From: Polytrichum commune
Taxonomy: Eukaryota > Streptophyta > Polytrichopsida > Polytrichales > Polytrichaceae
Reading direction: 5' to 3'
Assembly: GCA_950295325.1 (NCBI GenBank)
Contig: OX485807.1
Coordinates: 39,028,440 to 39,092,439, forward strand
Length of the DNA stretch: 64,000 nt
Below are positions 32,901-45,735 of the stretch, in pieces (the first letter of the stretch is position 1; each line of letters opens with the position of its first letter). The translations under genes and the position numbers were made by a program. The notes below the pieces were generated by a model. It was not told where the DNA came from. It did no database searches and was given only the letters and a program-made list of their open reading frames with translations.

Positions 32901-35248
32901 ACGAACGAAGAATTTATGTGAGGTTCAATGAATCTATTTGGATTGGATGAGAAATTGCCTCAATTGACTAAAAATCATCCAGTTTAGAAGTTGGCATTGG
33001 ATATCATGAACAAATCCTCAACGTTTATTTTGAATGCTATAGCACTTAATCACAACAAATACATGTCATGATTAATTTTTGTGATTTTCGATCTACAAGT
33101 CATCGATCTATTTATAATCGTAATTCAATTAGAACATCGATTGAGCCAGTATTATCATATCAATCATACCCACTTGTGCAACCCTATCAATAATTTCGCC
33201 CATACAACTCACAAAGGTCGTAGTTTTGGACTGGACCATTTTCACTCAAGTATGAGATATATCAATATGACCTTTATACAAAATAATAATTACTACAAAA
33301 TTAAGAACACATCAAGGACATCGAAATGGACAAATTCTCAATGTGGGTTGTCAATCTTAATAGCATGGCCTTATAACTTTCTAGTAGAGATATTCTTTTA
33401 TTGATTGGTAGGCATGCAGGATGCACATCATACAACATAGCATTCTAAAACATGGGTTGATTGTTCACTTGGGTATATGAGGTTTTACTATAGTGCCGGC
33501 CACTTATAACTGACAAACCCAATTTTGAGTGGGCAAATTTGAAGATGAAAAAATTAATCAATTTAACTCATTTATTAATATTACTTAATCTATACTACGT
33601 TACGCCCTTGGTTCCTTACCCATCCCTTTGCTCATTCTCTCTCTCAAAAAAAGTAAGTACAGTCCACCTCAAGATCAACAAACATGCGCCACACTTTCAA
33701 GCAAAAGCAACAGAACCTTTTAAGTAGGTTCTCAAGTGCCTAGCAAACAAAAAGGCTCCTCCAATGGAATGGTTTGTGATGAAAACATAAAAGACTAAAG
33801 CATTTTGTGTTCATTTTCATTAGCACTCATTTATCAATACTAGTAATTCACTAATTTGCTAATTTGCCTCATCTTTGAACATCTATGGCTTTAATATTTC
33901 AAATTGAAAAAAATGACAGTATGAAGCCAGAGCAAAGTTCTTTCTAATTGGCTTTCAACATTGTATATATCTAACTGGTGTGCAACATTTTCCTTAGCAA
34001 CTTTAGCAAAGGGTAAAACATTGCTAGTTATAAGTGTCTGGCACTATATGTGAATTAAAGATGGGGCCAACACAATCAATTGGGCATCAAATACTAATAG
34101 AACTTAGTGGAGGTGCAATGTACATTCACATGTGGTGTTAGTGCTAATCAAGAATCTCCATTGGCAATTCGTATGCTGAAAATCTCTTCTGAACAAGATG
34201 GATTATTCACATTCTTTTGTGTTGGGCCCCTGTATTGGGTTCCTAATATGTTCTAGTATTCATTTGGAATTATTTTGTTATGGGTAAACACTCTCCCAAC
34301 TACTTAAGAATGTCACAAACATAACATAGCTCACTTGACATTAGAAATAAATTTAAATAGTAAGACACAAAAACCCGGCCATGTTTGTAACTTTGAATCA
34401 TGGTTACTCTTTCAAAAGAAGAAAGACGTTACACATTTGTTATAGATAGAGTGCTTAGCATGTAGCATAAAGACGATGAAAGAATATTCAACAATTCCAA
34501 GCAAGGGACCCGCAAGGGACCCGCAAGGGATGCTTGTGGCTTGTGTGCCATTTATAGATGTCATTGAATAATAGGTAATGCCACAAAACTTCCCATTTGA
34601 CTTGCCGTTGGCCAATGACTCTCATAACTACACCTTTTTGTCTCATTAGTGTGGGTTGCTATTTGGAGTTATGCATTGCTCTAAGACTTTAGTGAGCATC
34701 ATTTTTTTACCCAAATTATATAAGTAGTTAGTATGCATACCGAAGAAAATGATATAACTTAGTTGGTTAAAAAACAATAATGTTTGTAAAAGTTATAGCA
34801 ACACATAATTCCAAATGGTAACCCACACTATTTAGAAAAAAAACAAAGTGCACCATGTACCCAAGGACAAACCAAAGGAAGGATTGAAATTAAGTGCATA
34901 CACCTCACATTACATAGAGCATAAACTACCATGCAAAACTTGTGGGAACGATGACAACGTGAAATGATTTTAATCTCACCACAACAATAATAGTTTTGCA
35001 ATATGTGACAAATATGCATCACATATTTTAAATTCACATATTCACAATATGATACCATTTTCAAGGACGGATTGTAATTTATCTTTAGAAATTTAGATCT
35101 AATTCAAGTTGATTTTGAGTTGGAAATAAGAAGGACAAATCAAGTCAAGAAGATGCCTCCTCTAAGGACAAGAGAAAAATCATGAAAGGATTTCGGTCAA
35201 AGAACGATTTATCTAGTCTTCAAAGGGACGGCGAATACACTACTAATG
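32901..35248. other. intergenic, nothing recognised
   Basis: AT-rich, with short frames only. Includes a small tandem of caagggacccg (two to three copies) near 34501-34530. Confidence 0.4.
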
Positions 35249-35475
35249 GTGGGTTTACATTTTAAGTCCAGGTCCAAAATACCCTCTAAATCTTAAAGGA
35301 CCAACATAACATTATTCAGATCCACAACAATGTGTTGTGGGATTGACAATAGTCAACAAAATATTCTCCACATTCAAACTAAATGTGGGGAATATCCAAG
35401 AATACTTTGTAGAATATTGTCAGTCCCACGGAACATTGTTATGGATTTGAATAATGTTATGAAGGGGTTAATGTA
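35249..35475. mobile_element. long-hairpin MITE-like element
   Basis: The two arms 35305-35375 and 35390-35461 are inverted copies. CATAACATTATTCAGATCCA at the left pairs with tggatttgaataatgttatg at the right, and the pairing continues through caatgt, gtgggattgacaata and gaatatt to an aatgtgggg turn. The flank ggtgggtttacatt hints at a hAT-type outer terminus. No ORF. RNA from it would fold into a stem of about 70 bp. Confidence 0.8.
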
Positions 35476-38014
35476 CGACCTGTGTACATAGGTTTTACAA
35501 GTCTCACTAAGTCATCAAATCATAAGTTGTATAGTTATGGGTTTGAATAAATATATTTTGTATATTATCTTATGTCAATAAAAAACTTTGAAAACCATAT
35601 GTGACATTGATGATCAAAACATGGAGTATGTACTTGCATCCAAGTGGGTTCATGATGTGTATTTTAGTCCAATTCCCTAATGATGTTGATATATTGAGTT
35701 GATTTGAAGTGCACTTAAAGAATGAGTTAACAATAGGTGGGGTCATATGTGACACCATTAACTAATAATGAAAGCATGTAGTCCATATAGATATGTTTGT
35801 GCATGAAGGGCCCGGATTGAGCCTCTTAAGTGTTTGTGACCTATGGATGGATGTAGGTTGTGTAGATTTCACCATGCTATCATGTTTTCCTCCATTGCAT
35901 GTAGCTAACCTTCACATTGTCGACTTTCATTTCCTCAATGCGACTAGAGACACGCCCTCAAAATTCCAAAGGCCTAGCACAAACAATTGAAGTTGCGTTG
36001 AATGAAGGGTAATATGCTTGAAACACTACTTTGTGTTGCTCGTGTGCTTATCAAATGAAGAGGTCCATAATAGAATAAATCTTGGGCCATTATGATTTCG
36101 GGTAATAACTTGCTCATTCTTGCAAGGTTTTTGGTGTGTAAGCTTGTAGGTGATTTTGATTTTATTTTTGATTTTGATTTTTCCCTCATTGCATGTGTGT
36201 GGTTGTTTTCAACCAAAAGGATTATTGGGAGGAGTACAAGAACTTATGTTCTTGGAGACGTTTCTTCCTCTTAGAATAAGTATACACGTGTGATACCAAT
36301 AGTATTTTATAGGGGGCTATTTTCAAAAAAATGGTAATTGTTGTGATTATTGGCACCCTATGGGTAATCATAAATTGTTGAATGATCAATTTAATTGTTA
36401 CCCTATGTTACTTACCTGTAAATTAATTCCCGATTACTCAAAGTGTATGATTAACTATAACCCTCACAAGAAGCACATGTACAAAACAAGAAAACAAGCA
36501 AACTCTAGTGTTCAAGGTTTACGGTTTGAAATCACAATCAAGCCCAATGCGAAGCAACATGGTAGTGTATTAACATCAACAATGAATTGCATGCACATTT
36601 CATAAACAAAACAAGACAAGAATAAAGTTGTGTGTTTATTCACACATTTTAGGGGGTTTCAAAATTATGGCGTAGTTAGAGACCCTGATGGCATGCTTCA
36701 AGGCTAGCCATATGTATCTTAAAGTCACATTTACAAGATTCTCACAGACCCTAACTTGAATCCCTCCACACACACACACACACACACACACACCATAATC
36801 CATAAATATTGATTTAATCCGCACTAGAAGAAAAACTAATGCGATGATAATGGCTGTGATCAATCTACCTTCAAGCCAATCTTTAGTCCCCCTTGCTTGC
36901 TTACTTCCAAGCTTACCTTCAAATCTTTGCACATAAAGAAGTTAGGGTTCCTCAAACGAGTCTATCTCGAATCCATTCCCACAAGCACACCAAGTCTATA
37001 AATCTCAATTTCAATCTACACTCAAAAAATTACTAATGCAACAGAGAGGATGGTAGGTTTCAGAATCAAAGATTAGGAGAGTGGAGCAATAAGGGCCCAA
37101 CCCCCTTGAAACCCTAGGAGACATCTCACAAGCGATTTCATCCATTATTGATTCTTCACAAAAACCTCAACAATTATTCACCCTTTCTTCATAGTTGAAT
37201 TGCAAGGTATAATATGTTTTTTCATATCTAGCCTTTTATGTTCAAGATATGTTATATGTACCACCTGGGTAATTTTATGATGCTATGTCAAATGCTATAT
37301 CACATGTAGTCATGTTTCGCACACCTAGAGGACCTTATATTATATGTAATTATTTTACGAACGCAGTGGATGAGTGGTGACAGGAACGGTGGAGATCTTA
37401 CATCGGTCAAATCCGACGGTCGAGAATGCACAGGCAACGTGGCCTCACCAGAAGCCAGAAGCTGCTTTCATCGCCCATAGACTTCTTCTCGACAAAATTA
37501 CCTTAAATCAATATATGAGACCCTCTATTTTATTGCACACAGTTCCTACATTTTTGCCATTGCCCTCCCCAAACTTATGTTACGCCTTTTACTCACATAG
37601 TGAGCCACACGTGCATCAACTCCGTGACACAAAACAAGGCGAGGTTTATGGTTATTCTCCTAAATTTCCTTCTTCCTCTTCATGCCAATTTTACTTTTAT
37701 ATCATTGACAATGTATTGTGACAATGTATAATGTAATAGGTGCATCATATGGGAGCATAATGAGCACAACCCTCCACACTTGTGGCAATCAATATGCAAG
37801 ACTAATATGGATTTACTTCTACTTGTGGAAATGTACTTGAGGTTGGAATTGGGGAATGAGATGTTGGACCATACGCATGCTTTTGTAGTAATTGCATTCT
37901 TCGGTGGCCATTTGGAAACATTCAACTGCCGAGGTTGGCACCCAGTAAAACATTGACATTGCCATTTTCACAAACATGCCTGAATTGGCAGCCAACTAAG
38001 CCTAGAGAAATAAA
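35476..38014. other. intergenic, nothing recognised
   Basis: AT-rich, with a (CA)n tract at 36767-36793 and a ttttgattttgattt stretch near 36155. No supported gene. Confidence 0.4.
36767..36793. repeat. (CA)n microsatellite
   Basis: Perfect CA dinucleotide run. Confidence 0.97.
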
Positions 38015-38125
38015 TAAATAACCAACGTCGGGCAATCTAACGTGAATTTGAGCATGTTGGCCCTACCTTGCTCAAGAATCTTTCTGGTGCAGGGTGGGGT
38101 TTACTGCATATCTTGCGGTGGGTGG
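38015..38125 (-). mobile_element. LINE 3' end fragment, inverted
   Basis: Reverse complement of the LINE tail: caagattctt-gagcaaggta, then ggccaacatgctcaaattca, then acgttggtt. It includes the ccacccaccgcaagatatgc stretch matching cccaccgcaaggcaggc near 47320. Followed by AT-rich DNA. Confidence 0.75.
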
Positions 38126-38384
38126 GTTCTTGGCTTCCTACCGTTTTTTTCCGTCAAGTAAGGAGAAGATTTCACGTCGGGAATCGAACCGCCAACCACT
38201 CCATTCAGAAATGGGTACCTCTCCACTATCATCTGGTAGTTTAGGGTCATCTCGGACTGAAGAATATGAGAACTTAGTTGCCACACTCGACAACCTTGAC
38301 TGATTGCATGCGGTTTGAGCCAATTCCATGCAACTTGAGCCCAAATGCTTGCCACCTATAATGGACGAATTGGGAAATGGAATA

Positions 38385-39323
38385 CAATCCCACCTCTTTG
38401 ATACGACAACCTCGATATACTGACGCAAATTTGTACACCAAACTTTCTAGTTAAAATTTGCCTTTATGATGTGACTATGACATTGTTAATACGACACTCT
38501 TAGCTTGGACCCCCAAAATGTCGTATTACAGAGGTAATAAATGCATACATGACGGGTCCCACACATGGATAAGTACATGGTTAATATTAAGTAACTTTCA
38601 CTTATGGAGTGTGGATGATAGAAAAAAGTGATGTTATATGATGTTAAAACATGGGAACTAAGGGAACTATGTCCTCTATCTCAAAACCTAATCAAGAGAC
38701 TCATTAACTTCTGTCCCTTTCACAATGATTTTTTCACCTAAACCCTAAACCAAAAAATTGCAATTTGGGCAAGATGAGATGCCATTGGAGATTATATGAT
38801 AATGGACGGTGAAGACTTTGCATGTCAGAGTTTGTTGATATGTCATTGGGATAGATTATAAAGCCACTTAGTTTGGACCTTAATGCATAGCCCTTGGATT
38901 CTTTAGATGTTGAGGAGAGACCTCCACCTATTATGAAATTGGTAGATGATCAACATCATCCTCAATTTTAACTACATTTTATTTTTTAAATGGAGAACCC
39001 GCTAGAGTTTACTCTTGCAAACATAATGAAATTGCATGCCATATCGGAGAAGCTCAATAAGATACATGTTACTAATATGAATTGGCAACATCAACATAAT
39101 ATTGATACCTTCTTCAAGTCCATATAGATTTTATGAGAGAAATTTTCATATTTGTAAAGACATTTGAAAGATTCTTATTTTGTATATCTCGCAAACTATC
39201 TAATGTGTACCTCATTTTCATAAAGTACCTCGTTATAATGATAAAGAGCTCCAATTTGTCATGTTATTGAATATGTGACACCTCGGTTATACAACAATAT
39301 GTCATTTTAAAGAGGTGGGATTG
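38385..39323. mobile_element. TA-flanked element, family N
   Basis: The terminal inverted repeat CAATCCCACCTCTTT is identical for 15 bp at both ends, and TA flanks both sides (38383-38384 and 39324-39325). The subterminal regions carry atacgac/gtcgtat motifs. 939 bp with no transposase frame, so non-autonomous. TA flanks fit a Tc1/mariner-type or similar element. Relatives are at 14282-15549 and 23800-24130. Confidence 0.82.
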
Positions 39324-39799
39324 TATTGAGCATGCTGAAATTCATAGGGATGGATGTCCAAGGCTAAGGAGCGTGGATGAAAACAAGTCGATGGATGAGA
39401 AGTTGGATAACTATTATCTACGTAGAAGAGAGAGGATCATAAAGTGAAATGGTCCATGTGTACAGATAAGGAGACTTTCAATCTACATGTAGTAAGACTT
39501 CTACAAATATCTCTTAGATACTATGTATATATAGGGATAGGGCTCGGGGGAAAGAGGACACATGGGTGATGTTTTGTCTGTGTCTCCATGTTGGGAGGCG
39601 AGCCTTTAGATTGGCAATTGTGAACACTTCCACGTGCTTAGTAGAGGTAACATTACACGGCCTTAGCCAATTGCATGCAGTCGTGGTGTTGGGCCATAAT
39701 CCCAACCACCTTGCCTTGCTGCCAATTTTCCTTCACTGCCATTGTTATTACAATACCCAACAACGACAAAAATACAAACACATAACCGTGATGTGGCTA
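39324..39799. other. intergenic, nothing recognised
   Basis: No supported gene or repeat. Confidence 0.4.
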
Positions 39800-40009
39800 C
39801 ACTGATTATCCCAATAAGTGTGTGTTACTATTCGAAGTTACACAATGCTATAACTATGTAATATTTTATCTAGCAAAGTCATTTATCTTCTATAATGTCC
39901 AAACAACCCATTGAACTTTTGTTAGTAAAAATTGAACTCCTTGAGTGAGATGTTATTGCACCATGTAACTCCGAATAGTAATACACACTAATTGGGATAA
40001 TAATCAGTG
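39800..40009. mobile_element. TA-type MITE, family C, copy 2
   Basis: CACTGATTATCCCAATAAGT at the left and, in reverse, CACTGATTATTATCCCAATT at the right. The arms of about 55 bp continue through gttactattcg. TA dinucleotides flank at 39798-39799 and 40010-40011. 210 bp, no ORF. Confidence 0.85.
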
Positions 40010-40164
40010 TAGTATGAATTGGCAGGGACATCGGATCAGACACCCAGTCACTTGATTGTATAAGGACAAGAGCACGTGAGTTTGTTGTTGAGTTGGCACC
40101 AACACCTTCTGTTCTCTCTGCCAAAACTGACATTAGCCGCAATGAACAGGGAGAACTACACAAA

Positions 40165-40390
40165 ATATGATCGAGGAGGTTTTTGGGCATAATCGGTTGA
40201 GATCCATGTGTTTGCAAGTCCAACCGGTTACATGTTGACATCCTTCGGTTTTTCTATATTAATTTGAGGTATATTCCATAAATTCCTCTAAAATGATCAG
40301 TAATTTTCCTACAATCTTGAACTTCAACCGGTTATTTCTCAAACTCAACCGGTTCATATGTAACTAACTGCCGGTTCTCCCCGATCATAG
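40165..40390 (-). mobile_element. family A MITE, left arm of an inverted pair
   Basis: Full-length reverse-orientation A copy ending TTCTCCCCGATCATAG. It abuts a plus-orientation copy starting at 40391 with GATCGGGGAGAA. Together they form a long palindrome centred near 40390. Confidence 0.88.
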
Positions 40391-40656
40391 GATCGGGGAG
40401 AACTGACTGCTACATGTGAACTGGTTGAGTTTGAGAAATAACCGGTTGAAGTTCAAGACTGCAGGAAAATTATGGATCTTTTGAGAGGAATTTGGAGACT
40501 AGACCTCAAAACTAATATAGAATAACCGGAAGATTTGAACATGTACCCACTGGTTGGACTTGGAAACACTAGGATCTCAACCAATTATGCCAAAAAAAAA
40601 TACACCGATTATACACCGATTAGCCGCTAGAGTAGAGACGCCCATAACCGATCACT
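40391..40656 (+). mobile_element. family A MITE, right arm of an inverted pair
   Basis: Plus-orientation A copy. It contains gaactggttgagtttgagaa, ggttgaagttcaagactgca and ggttggacttggaaacacta. The right part has an extra cacc-gatta duplication before a terminal ccgatcact at about 40648-40656. Confidence 0.8.
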
Positions 40657-42839
40657 TAAGAGATTCTATGCCATATATGGAGAAGTATAAGGCATTGCAA
40701 ATTTAGTGGTAACTTTATTTCTTAAGTTGAAATTACTGTGAAATTTTGAAGTCAAAAGTTTGCCCGGACATATTACGTATGTGTAGAGTCTGCCATAACC
40801 ACTCCTTCTTCCTCACTTTAGCACTTAAAACAAGGACATGTGTCATAGCAATATTGGTTCCGGCCTGGTTGAAATTCAATCCCAACTTTATCAAACTTCT
40901 GGTATCCTATAAATCGCCGATGGGCTCCTGATCGGGAATAGGCACCTCTACTATGATTTGCTACAAAGAGCCAATGGATTTGGTCAGTGGGCAATCCTTG
41001 ATTCAATGTTACTAAATTCGCCCTTGTGTCCAAGATCTCAACTATTTTTTCTCCCAGTTGGCTAAGAAGGGCGAGGAGCCATGGACCGAGGTTGCATGTC
41101 ATATACATCAAGAGTTACATTCTTGTTATGTAAAGGTGTACTTTACGCCACCTTCGCTCCCCATAACCACGTGGACATGAAAAGTAGGTGGTGAACGGAC
41201 TTCGCACGTCAGTGCATGAGAACATTGATGTTCCTTTTATTTATTTATTTATTTATTTATTTAGTGTAGATGTGCTTTACACCGGAGCCGCATTACAACG
41301 ATTCAAGTGTCAATCAATCTGCCAATTTGGTTGTGAAGTTAGTTGCAAACCAACCTAATAGTTGTTGTCCATACCTCAATACACATGGTTCACATCGGCC
41401 AAATATCAAGTGAATTGTCTTTCACTAATCGATGTTATTGGTTGCTACATGTAGGTTGCTTGTGAATCTTAATTTGTCTCCATCGTATTGGAACTTGTGA
41501 ACTTTCTACACCACCTTGAACAAACCAATTGAATCCATACAACCATGCTCCTAATTCAAAGGGCACATACTAGTTGGGGGTGGACTCTTCATACCATGCA
41601 CAAACTAACACGAGTGTAAAAAGGGGTATTGTTCAAGGTATATTTAACGTACATGGTATATATATAAGAGAGAGAGAGAGGTATTGTTTTTCTCTAGTGT
41701 GTATTTTTTTATCGAAGTAAAGGTAGTTGTGCAAAAAGGGGCCCTAACGTTAAAGAAATAATTGATAATGTATGTGTTAGTTTCATCTAATTTATGTCAT
41801 CATCCATTGTTGTCATATGTTAATAATCCTAATGACTACCCTGATCATTCTTGATGGGCTTTGCATTTGGGTTCTAGGTTTTCTCACAGTGGAGGTTCTT
41901 GGAGTGCTTGCTGCTCCCTTAAGTTTTCCTCTCCATATTATGGCCAAGTTATTGCTCTTTCTTTACAATTATTCTCTTTCTTTACAAACGATCATGTTGA
42001 AGGGCCACTTCACACATGAGCCAAGAGACGTGACCATGAAATCGTGAGAACCCAAAAGAAAGTGTCCAAAGGTTGTCCCAAGACACCTCCCAAATCATGT
42101 GGCGTGGTCACGGACCCTCAAGTGTAGTGTGAAGACATATGTGACCGGGCCCCCAACCAAATGCTATTTCAATGAATCTCTATCCATGCACGTCCTCACA
42201 CATGATAGAATAGAATAAATCAACGGTTGTGAGCATTCAGAGTGCCATGGTCTCCCAATTTTGCGTTAGGCCTATCTCCAAGAAGTGGTTTTCGAAAACA
42301 ACCCAAGTGCCCATGAAACATGATCCATTCGATGCCATGTAGGAATCCATGTAGACTCCACATCCATCTTGCATTCGCATACTCCATCAATCCCTCAACC
42401 ATAGTGTGAAGCAGCGAACTTGGACCGACTCCACCTTTTCCACCAATGAGAGTGCTCGAAGTGCAACGGTCACAAGCTCTCAGTCTCGTGTGTGAAACGG
42501 CCCTACGATCTAACCATCGAACCTAAAAAAGCTAGCAATTTTTGAACACGCAATACAATCTCTTATTATAAACACATATTTTTCCAACATCCGTTCCTAA
42601 ATAATCCACACCTAACCACACACCACTCAAATAGGTGGCCAATCAAAACAAGTAACCGAAGTTGGCCCAAGGACCTTAGAAAATCGGTTGGTGACGTGTG
42701 GAGCTTGGAAAATATCGGCATTTGAGATTTAGAACACGCATGCGGGAGGAGGCCCATGATGGCCTTGGAAACTTTAATAACTTATTAGTACTAAAATTGG
42801 CAAATGAATTTGGAAAATCTGTCCCTTTGCTGTCAGACG
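40657..42839. other. intergenic, nothing recognised
   Basis: Contains a (TTTA)n tract at 41235-41264 and a (TA)n(GA)n tract at about 41655-41682. Frames (for example 40818-41111 minus) have no family features. Confidence 0.4.
41235..41264. repeat. (TTTA)n microsatellite
   Basis: About seven perfect tetranucleotide copies. Confidence 0.96.
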
Positions 42840-43200
42840 TCTGCCGTGGCAAGCCTATCTAGAAGCCGCCACGTCACCGGTTCCGCCGCCACGTGTCAAT
42901 CGTGGTACCTTCCCAATCCGTCGGCCAAGTGGCTGCATCTCGCTTCGCCTACCCAGCACAAGTGTCGTCAAAAGGGGCCCCTCTCGCAGCTCCACCATCA
43001 TCACAATCTCTTCCCCGGTTTCCCCCAACCCCTAATTCGTATCCCGAATCTCCGCACTTCGAGGTTTTTTCGATTCCGATTTGGTTCAGTGTCGACGAAG
43101 GACGACTGTTTCAAGTTCTGCTCGGTGAAGTTGGTGTTTTTTTTGTGGGTAGGAGATCTGGTTTTTGTAGGAGGAATTATTTTTTGGATTCTTGGTAGAT
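42840..43200 (+). promoter_or_regulatory. promoter and leader of the PEBP gene
   Basis: GC rises sharply from about 42830. A G-box CACGTG lies at 42890-42895 and a second ACGT core (gccacgtcacc) near 42869. Pyrimidine-rich leader sequence follows, up to the ATG at 43201. G-boxes bind bZIP and bHLH factors in plants; actual regulation is unknown. Confidence 0.5.
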
Positions 43201-45243
43201 ATGGCGGAGGAGGGAGCCATGTTTTTGACGAGCAAGGCGTTCACCAACGGTGGACGCATTCCGAAGAAGCACACACAAGAGGCGCAGGGAGCTGTGAAGG
43301 ATGTGTCGCCGCCTTTGGAATGGCACAACGTGCCTGAGGACGCTGTCACCTTGGCACTTGTCATGGAGGACCCCGCTCCCACTGAATCCCATGCCGTGGA
43401 CCATTGGACGCACTGGTACCAAATCTTCATGCCACCTTTTCTAACATCCACTGTCGTTGCTCAAATTATCCCGGTTTTCGCAGTCTACACTAGGTGTCAT
43501 CTCCTGGAGTTTCTCAACTTGTGGAAGTTAGCCTCATTTGTCACGGTGAACCTCATTTGTGCCGTTCACATGGAACATTGGCTAATCCTATTCGCGGTTT
43601 CTAAGTCGTTGTTGAGGATTTTGGTATTCGAAGTCGGCCACAACTTTCCTCTCTTTTGTGATGGTTTTGCCTCATTTGTGATGTTAGCTTGAGATAGGTT
43701 AACCCCCATTTCTTGATTTCGAAGTCGGCCACAAATATCTCCATCTAGTGTTCCTTATTAACCTTGTGATGGCTAACTTGGAATAGGCTAACCCCATTCT
43801 TGGTTTCTAAGTCGCTGTCGAGATTCTCTGGTGCTCGAGGTTGGCTACAAATCTACCGAGTCTCAATTTTTAGTGATGTTAACCTCATTTCTGTTACTAT
43901 TTACTTGAATTAGGCTAACCGCATTCTTGGTTTCCAGGTCATTGTTTTGTGGGTTTGCCATAAATGCCTTGTCCAAGAGTTTCTCAATTTGTGATTGCTA
44001 ACTTCATTTGTGCTTCTAACTCGAAACATGTTTAACCCCATTCCTGTTCCGGAGGTTCCTGGTGCTTGCTGTATGCCCGGAGTGGGAACTCTCTCCTTTG
44101 AAACAGATTTTTTTTAAATCGTTTAGGCTATCGATTCCAACTAATAGACAATGTTTTATTTCACTAGAGAAGGGACATTGAATGCATTGAGAGGAACCTA
44201 CTTTTGCGTCTGATTTAGAAAATGATGTTTTTAAAAAATGTTTTCCGAAAAGTGCTTGGTCTTAGGCTGACGCAAGCTTCTGGTTGCTTTTGTAATTTCT
44301 GCAGGGTGGTGGTAAACATCCCTCCTACATTGAAAGGTATGCTGATTCCAAGCTCTAATGTCCACATTCCAACTTGAATGCGGTGTGCCTAAATCACGAT
44401 GGAATAATTTCCAAAACTTCTGAGAGTCATACTGCATATGACAACCAGGGTTCATCGAGAAATTGAGGATTTTCTCAGTACTTGTGGGTCTAATGATATG
44501 GCTGCAACATGTGCAGGTCTGCCAGAGGGTTTCACTACCAAGGATGTGGACAACGAAGACGATGACCTTGGTGAGATTCGCGAGGGTGTGAACGATTTTA
44601 AAGGTCATGGGTACCATGGACCCAACCCACCATCTGGGGAACATACATTTGAGTTCCACCTTTTTGCTCTTGACGCCAAACTCAAGCTTCCAAAGAAAGT
44701 AAGTGATGAATTGGGTCATAAAACGTGAATTGTGATCACCTCAATTTGCGAGTTGTATTGACCTTGCATCAGAGGAGAAGTTCAAGGGTTTAGGGCAAGA
44801 TAACTAGAACTTCAATTGTCTTTTCATAACATGGAAAAATGAGAACTGTGAAGAATTAGGCTCATCTCATCTGATGACCTAGATGACATGGAAAGATGAG
44901 ACCTGTAACGATGAGACATGTGAAGTTCTAGTTTCCTAACAAGCCACAACTAGATTCTCTGAATTTAGACCAGCTATGCAAGTGAATATTGTTCTACAAT
45001 CCTCGCAAATTACGAAAGTATATTATATTGATAAGCTCGTGGTTTCATGTGTTGCAGCCATCACGGGACAGGCTTATGGATGCCATGGATGGCCACATTT
45101 TGGCCGAAGCACTTTTAGTAGGCCATTACCACAAGGACAATTTCCAGACTGGACGCGACAGTTACGTAGGACCAGGAGATGCTCATATGTCCAACGTAGG
45201 GCATGGTACTGGCAAGGGTGGTGGCCGGATGCACGGCAGATGA
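43201..45243 (+). CDS. PEBP family protein, YbhB/Raf-kinase-inhibitor-like
   Basis: Four exons: 43201-43415, 44305-44336, 44517-44698 and 45058-45243, all with GT-AG introns and a continuous frame of 204 residues. The protein is a soluble phosphatidylethanolamine-binding-type fold related to bacterial YbhB and the plant UPF0098 group rather than to FT/TFL1. Motifs: SPPLEWHNVPE (about 40-50), LALVMEDPAP (about 54-63), HWTHWVVVNIPP (about 71-82) across the first junction, GLPEGF, GIREGVNDFKG-like (EIREGVNDFKGHGYHGP) and FHLFALD in exon 3, and MDGHILAEALLVGHY in exon 4. The usual ligand-site motif (D-P/I-D-A-P) is one residue short here (EDPAP). A tail of about 36 residues after the fold (KDNFQTG to GGGRMHGR) is Gly-, His- and Met-rich and longer than in common relatives. 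Substrate and role are unknown for this plant subgroup. Confidence 0.9.
43416..44304 (+). repeat. PEBP intron 1 with degenerate tandem repeats
   Basis: The anchor ggctaaccccattcttggtt, with variants, recurs near 43578, 43699, 43786, 43914 and 44030, usually followed by tctaagtcg. Units are about 87-128 bp and are rich in cctcatttgtg segments. Intron ends are tg|gtacc and tttctgcag|g. Confidence 0.75.
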
Positions 45244-45604
45244 ATACACCAAGATTCTAATATTTTTTTGTAATGCTTCTGAAGATGCGACGCGCATATG
45301 CAACCAGAACCGGAAGGTTTTAGAAGAGATTGTGCAAAAAGATGAGTTCAAAAAATGTACAGCATGAACTGATTGGTTCTAGCAAATGCTTGTGAAATAC
45401 TTGCTATATATCAATTGTCTTCTGAAAGCATTGCCTTACCAAATTCTAGAATGTGACGTGAAATTGTCAATGTGACCTGCCAATGTTTAGAATTTAAACC
45501 TTTCTGCTTCTGGCAGTTCTCTGCACTTCCAAACATTGTTGTAGGAAAAGTGAGTCTGGTTTTCCAAAGAGTCTTTGACCACTTTACAGGGTGAAAGATT
45601 TGTA
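45244..45604. other. PEBP 3' flank
   Basis: Probable 3' untranslated region, followed by AT-rich DNA. No other gene seen. Confidence 0.4.
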
Positions 45605-45735
45605 AGGGTTAGTATCCTTGTAGGCCGCTCGCCCACCAGATTCTAGTGGAGCTGTAGATTTTATCTGGTGAAATCTGCACTTTTGGTGGGCAAGGATAAT
45701 TTGGCGGGCCTACATGGGAACTAATCTCGCAGTGA
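45605..45735. repeat. short inverted-repeat element P
   Basis: The left side ttagtatccttgtaggccgc pairs with the right side ggcgggcctacatgggaacta, and an inner cgcccaccag pairs with ggtggg. About 130 bp, foldback-like. Target duplication not resolved. Confidence 0.6.

Noticed and set aside
43086-43451. minus-strand 121-codon frame over PEBP exon 1
   Set aside because: It is antisense to a clear exon and has no family features.
44231-44719. 162-codon minus frame over PEBP exons 2 and 3
   Set aside because: The plus strand here holds conserved PEBP exons with splice sites; the antisense frame is incidental.
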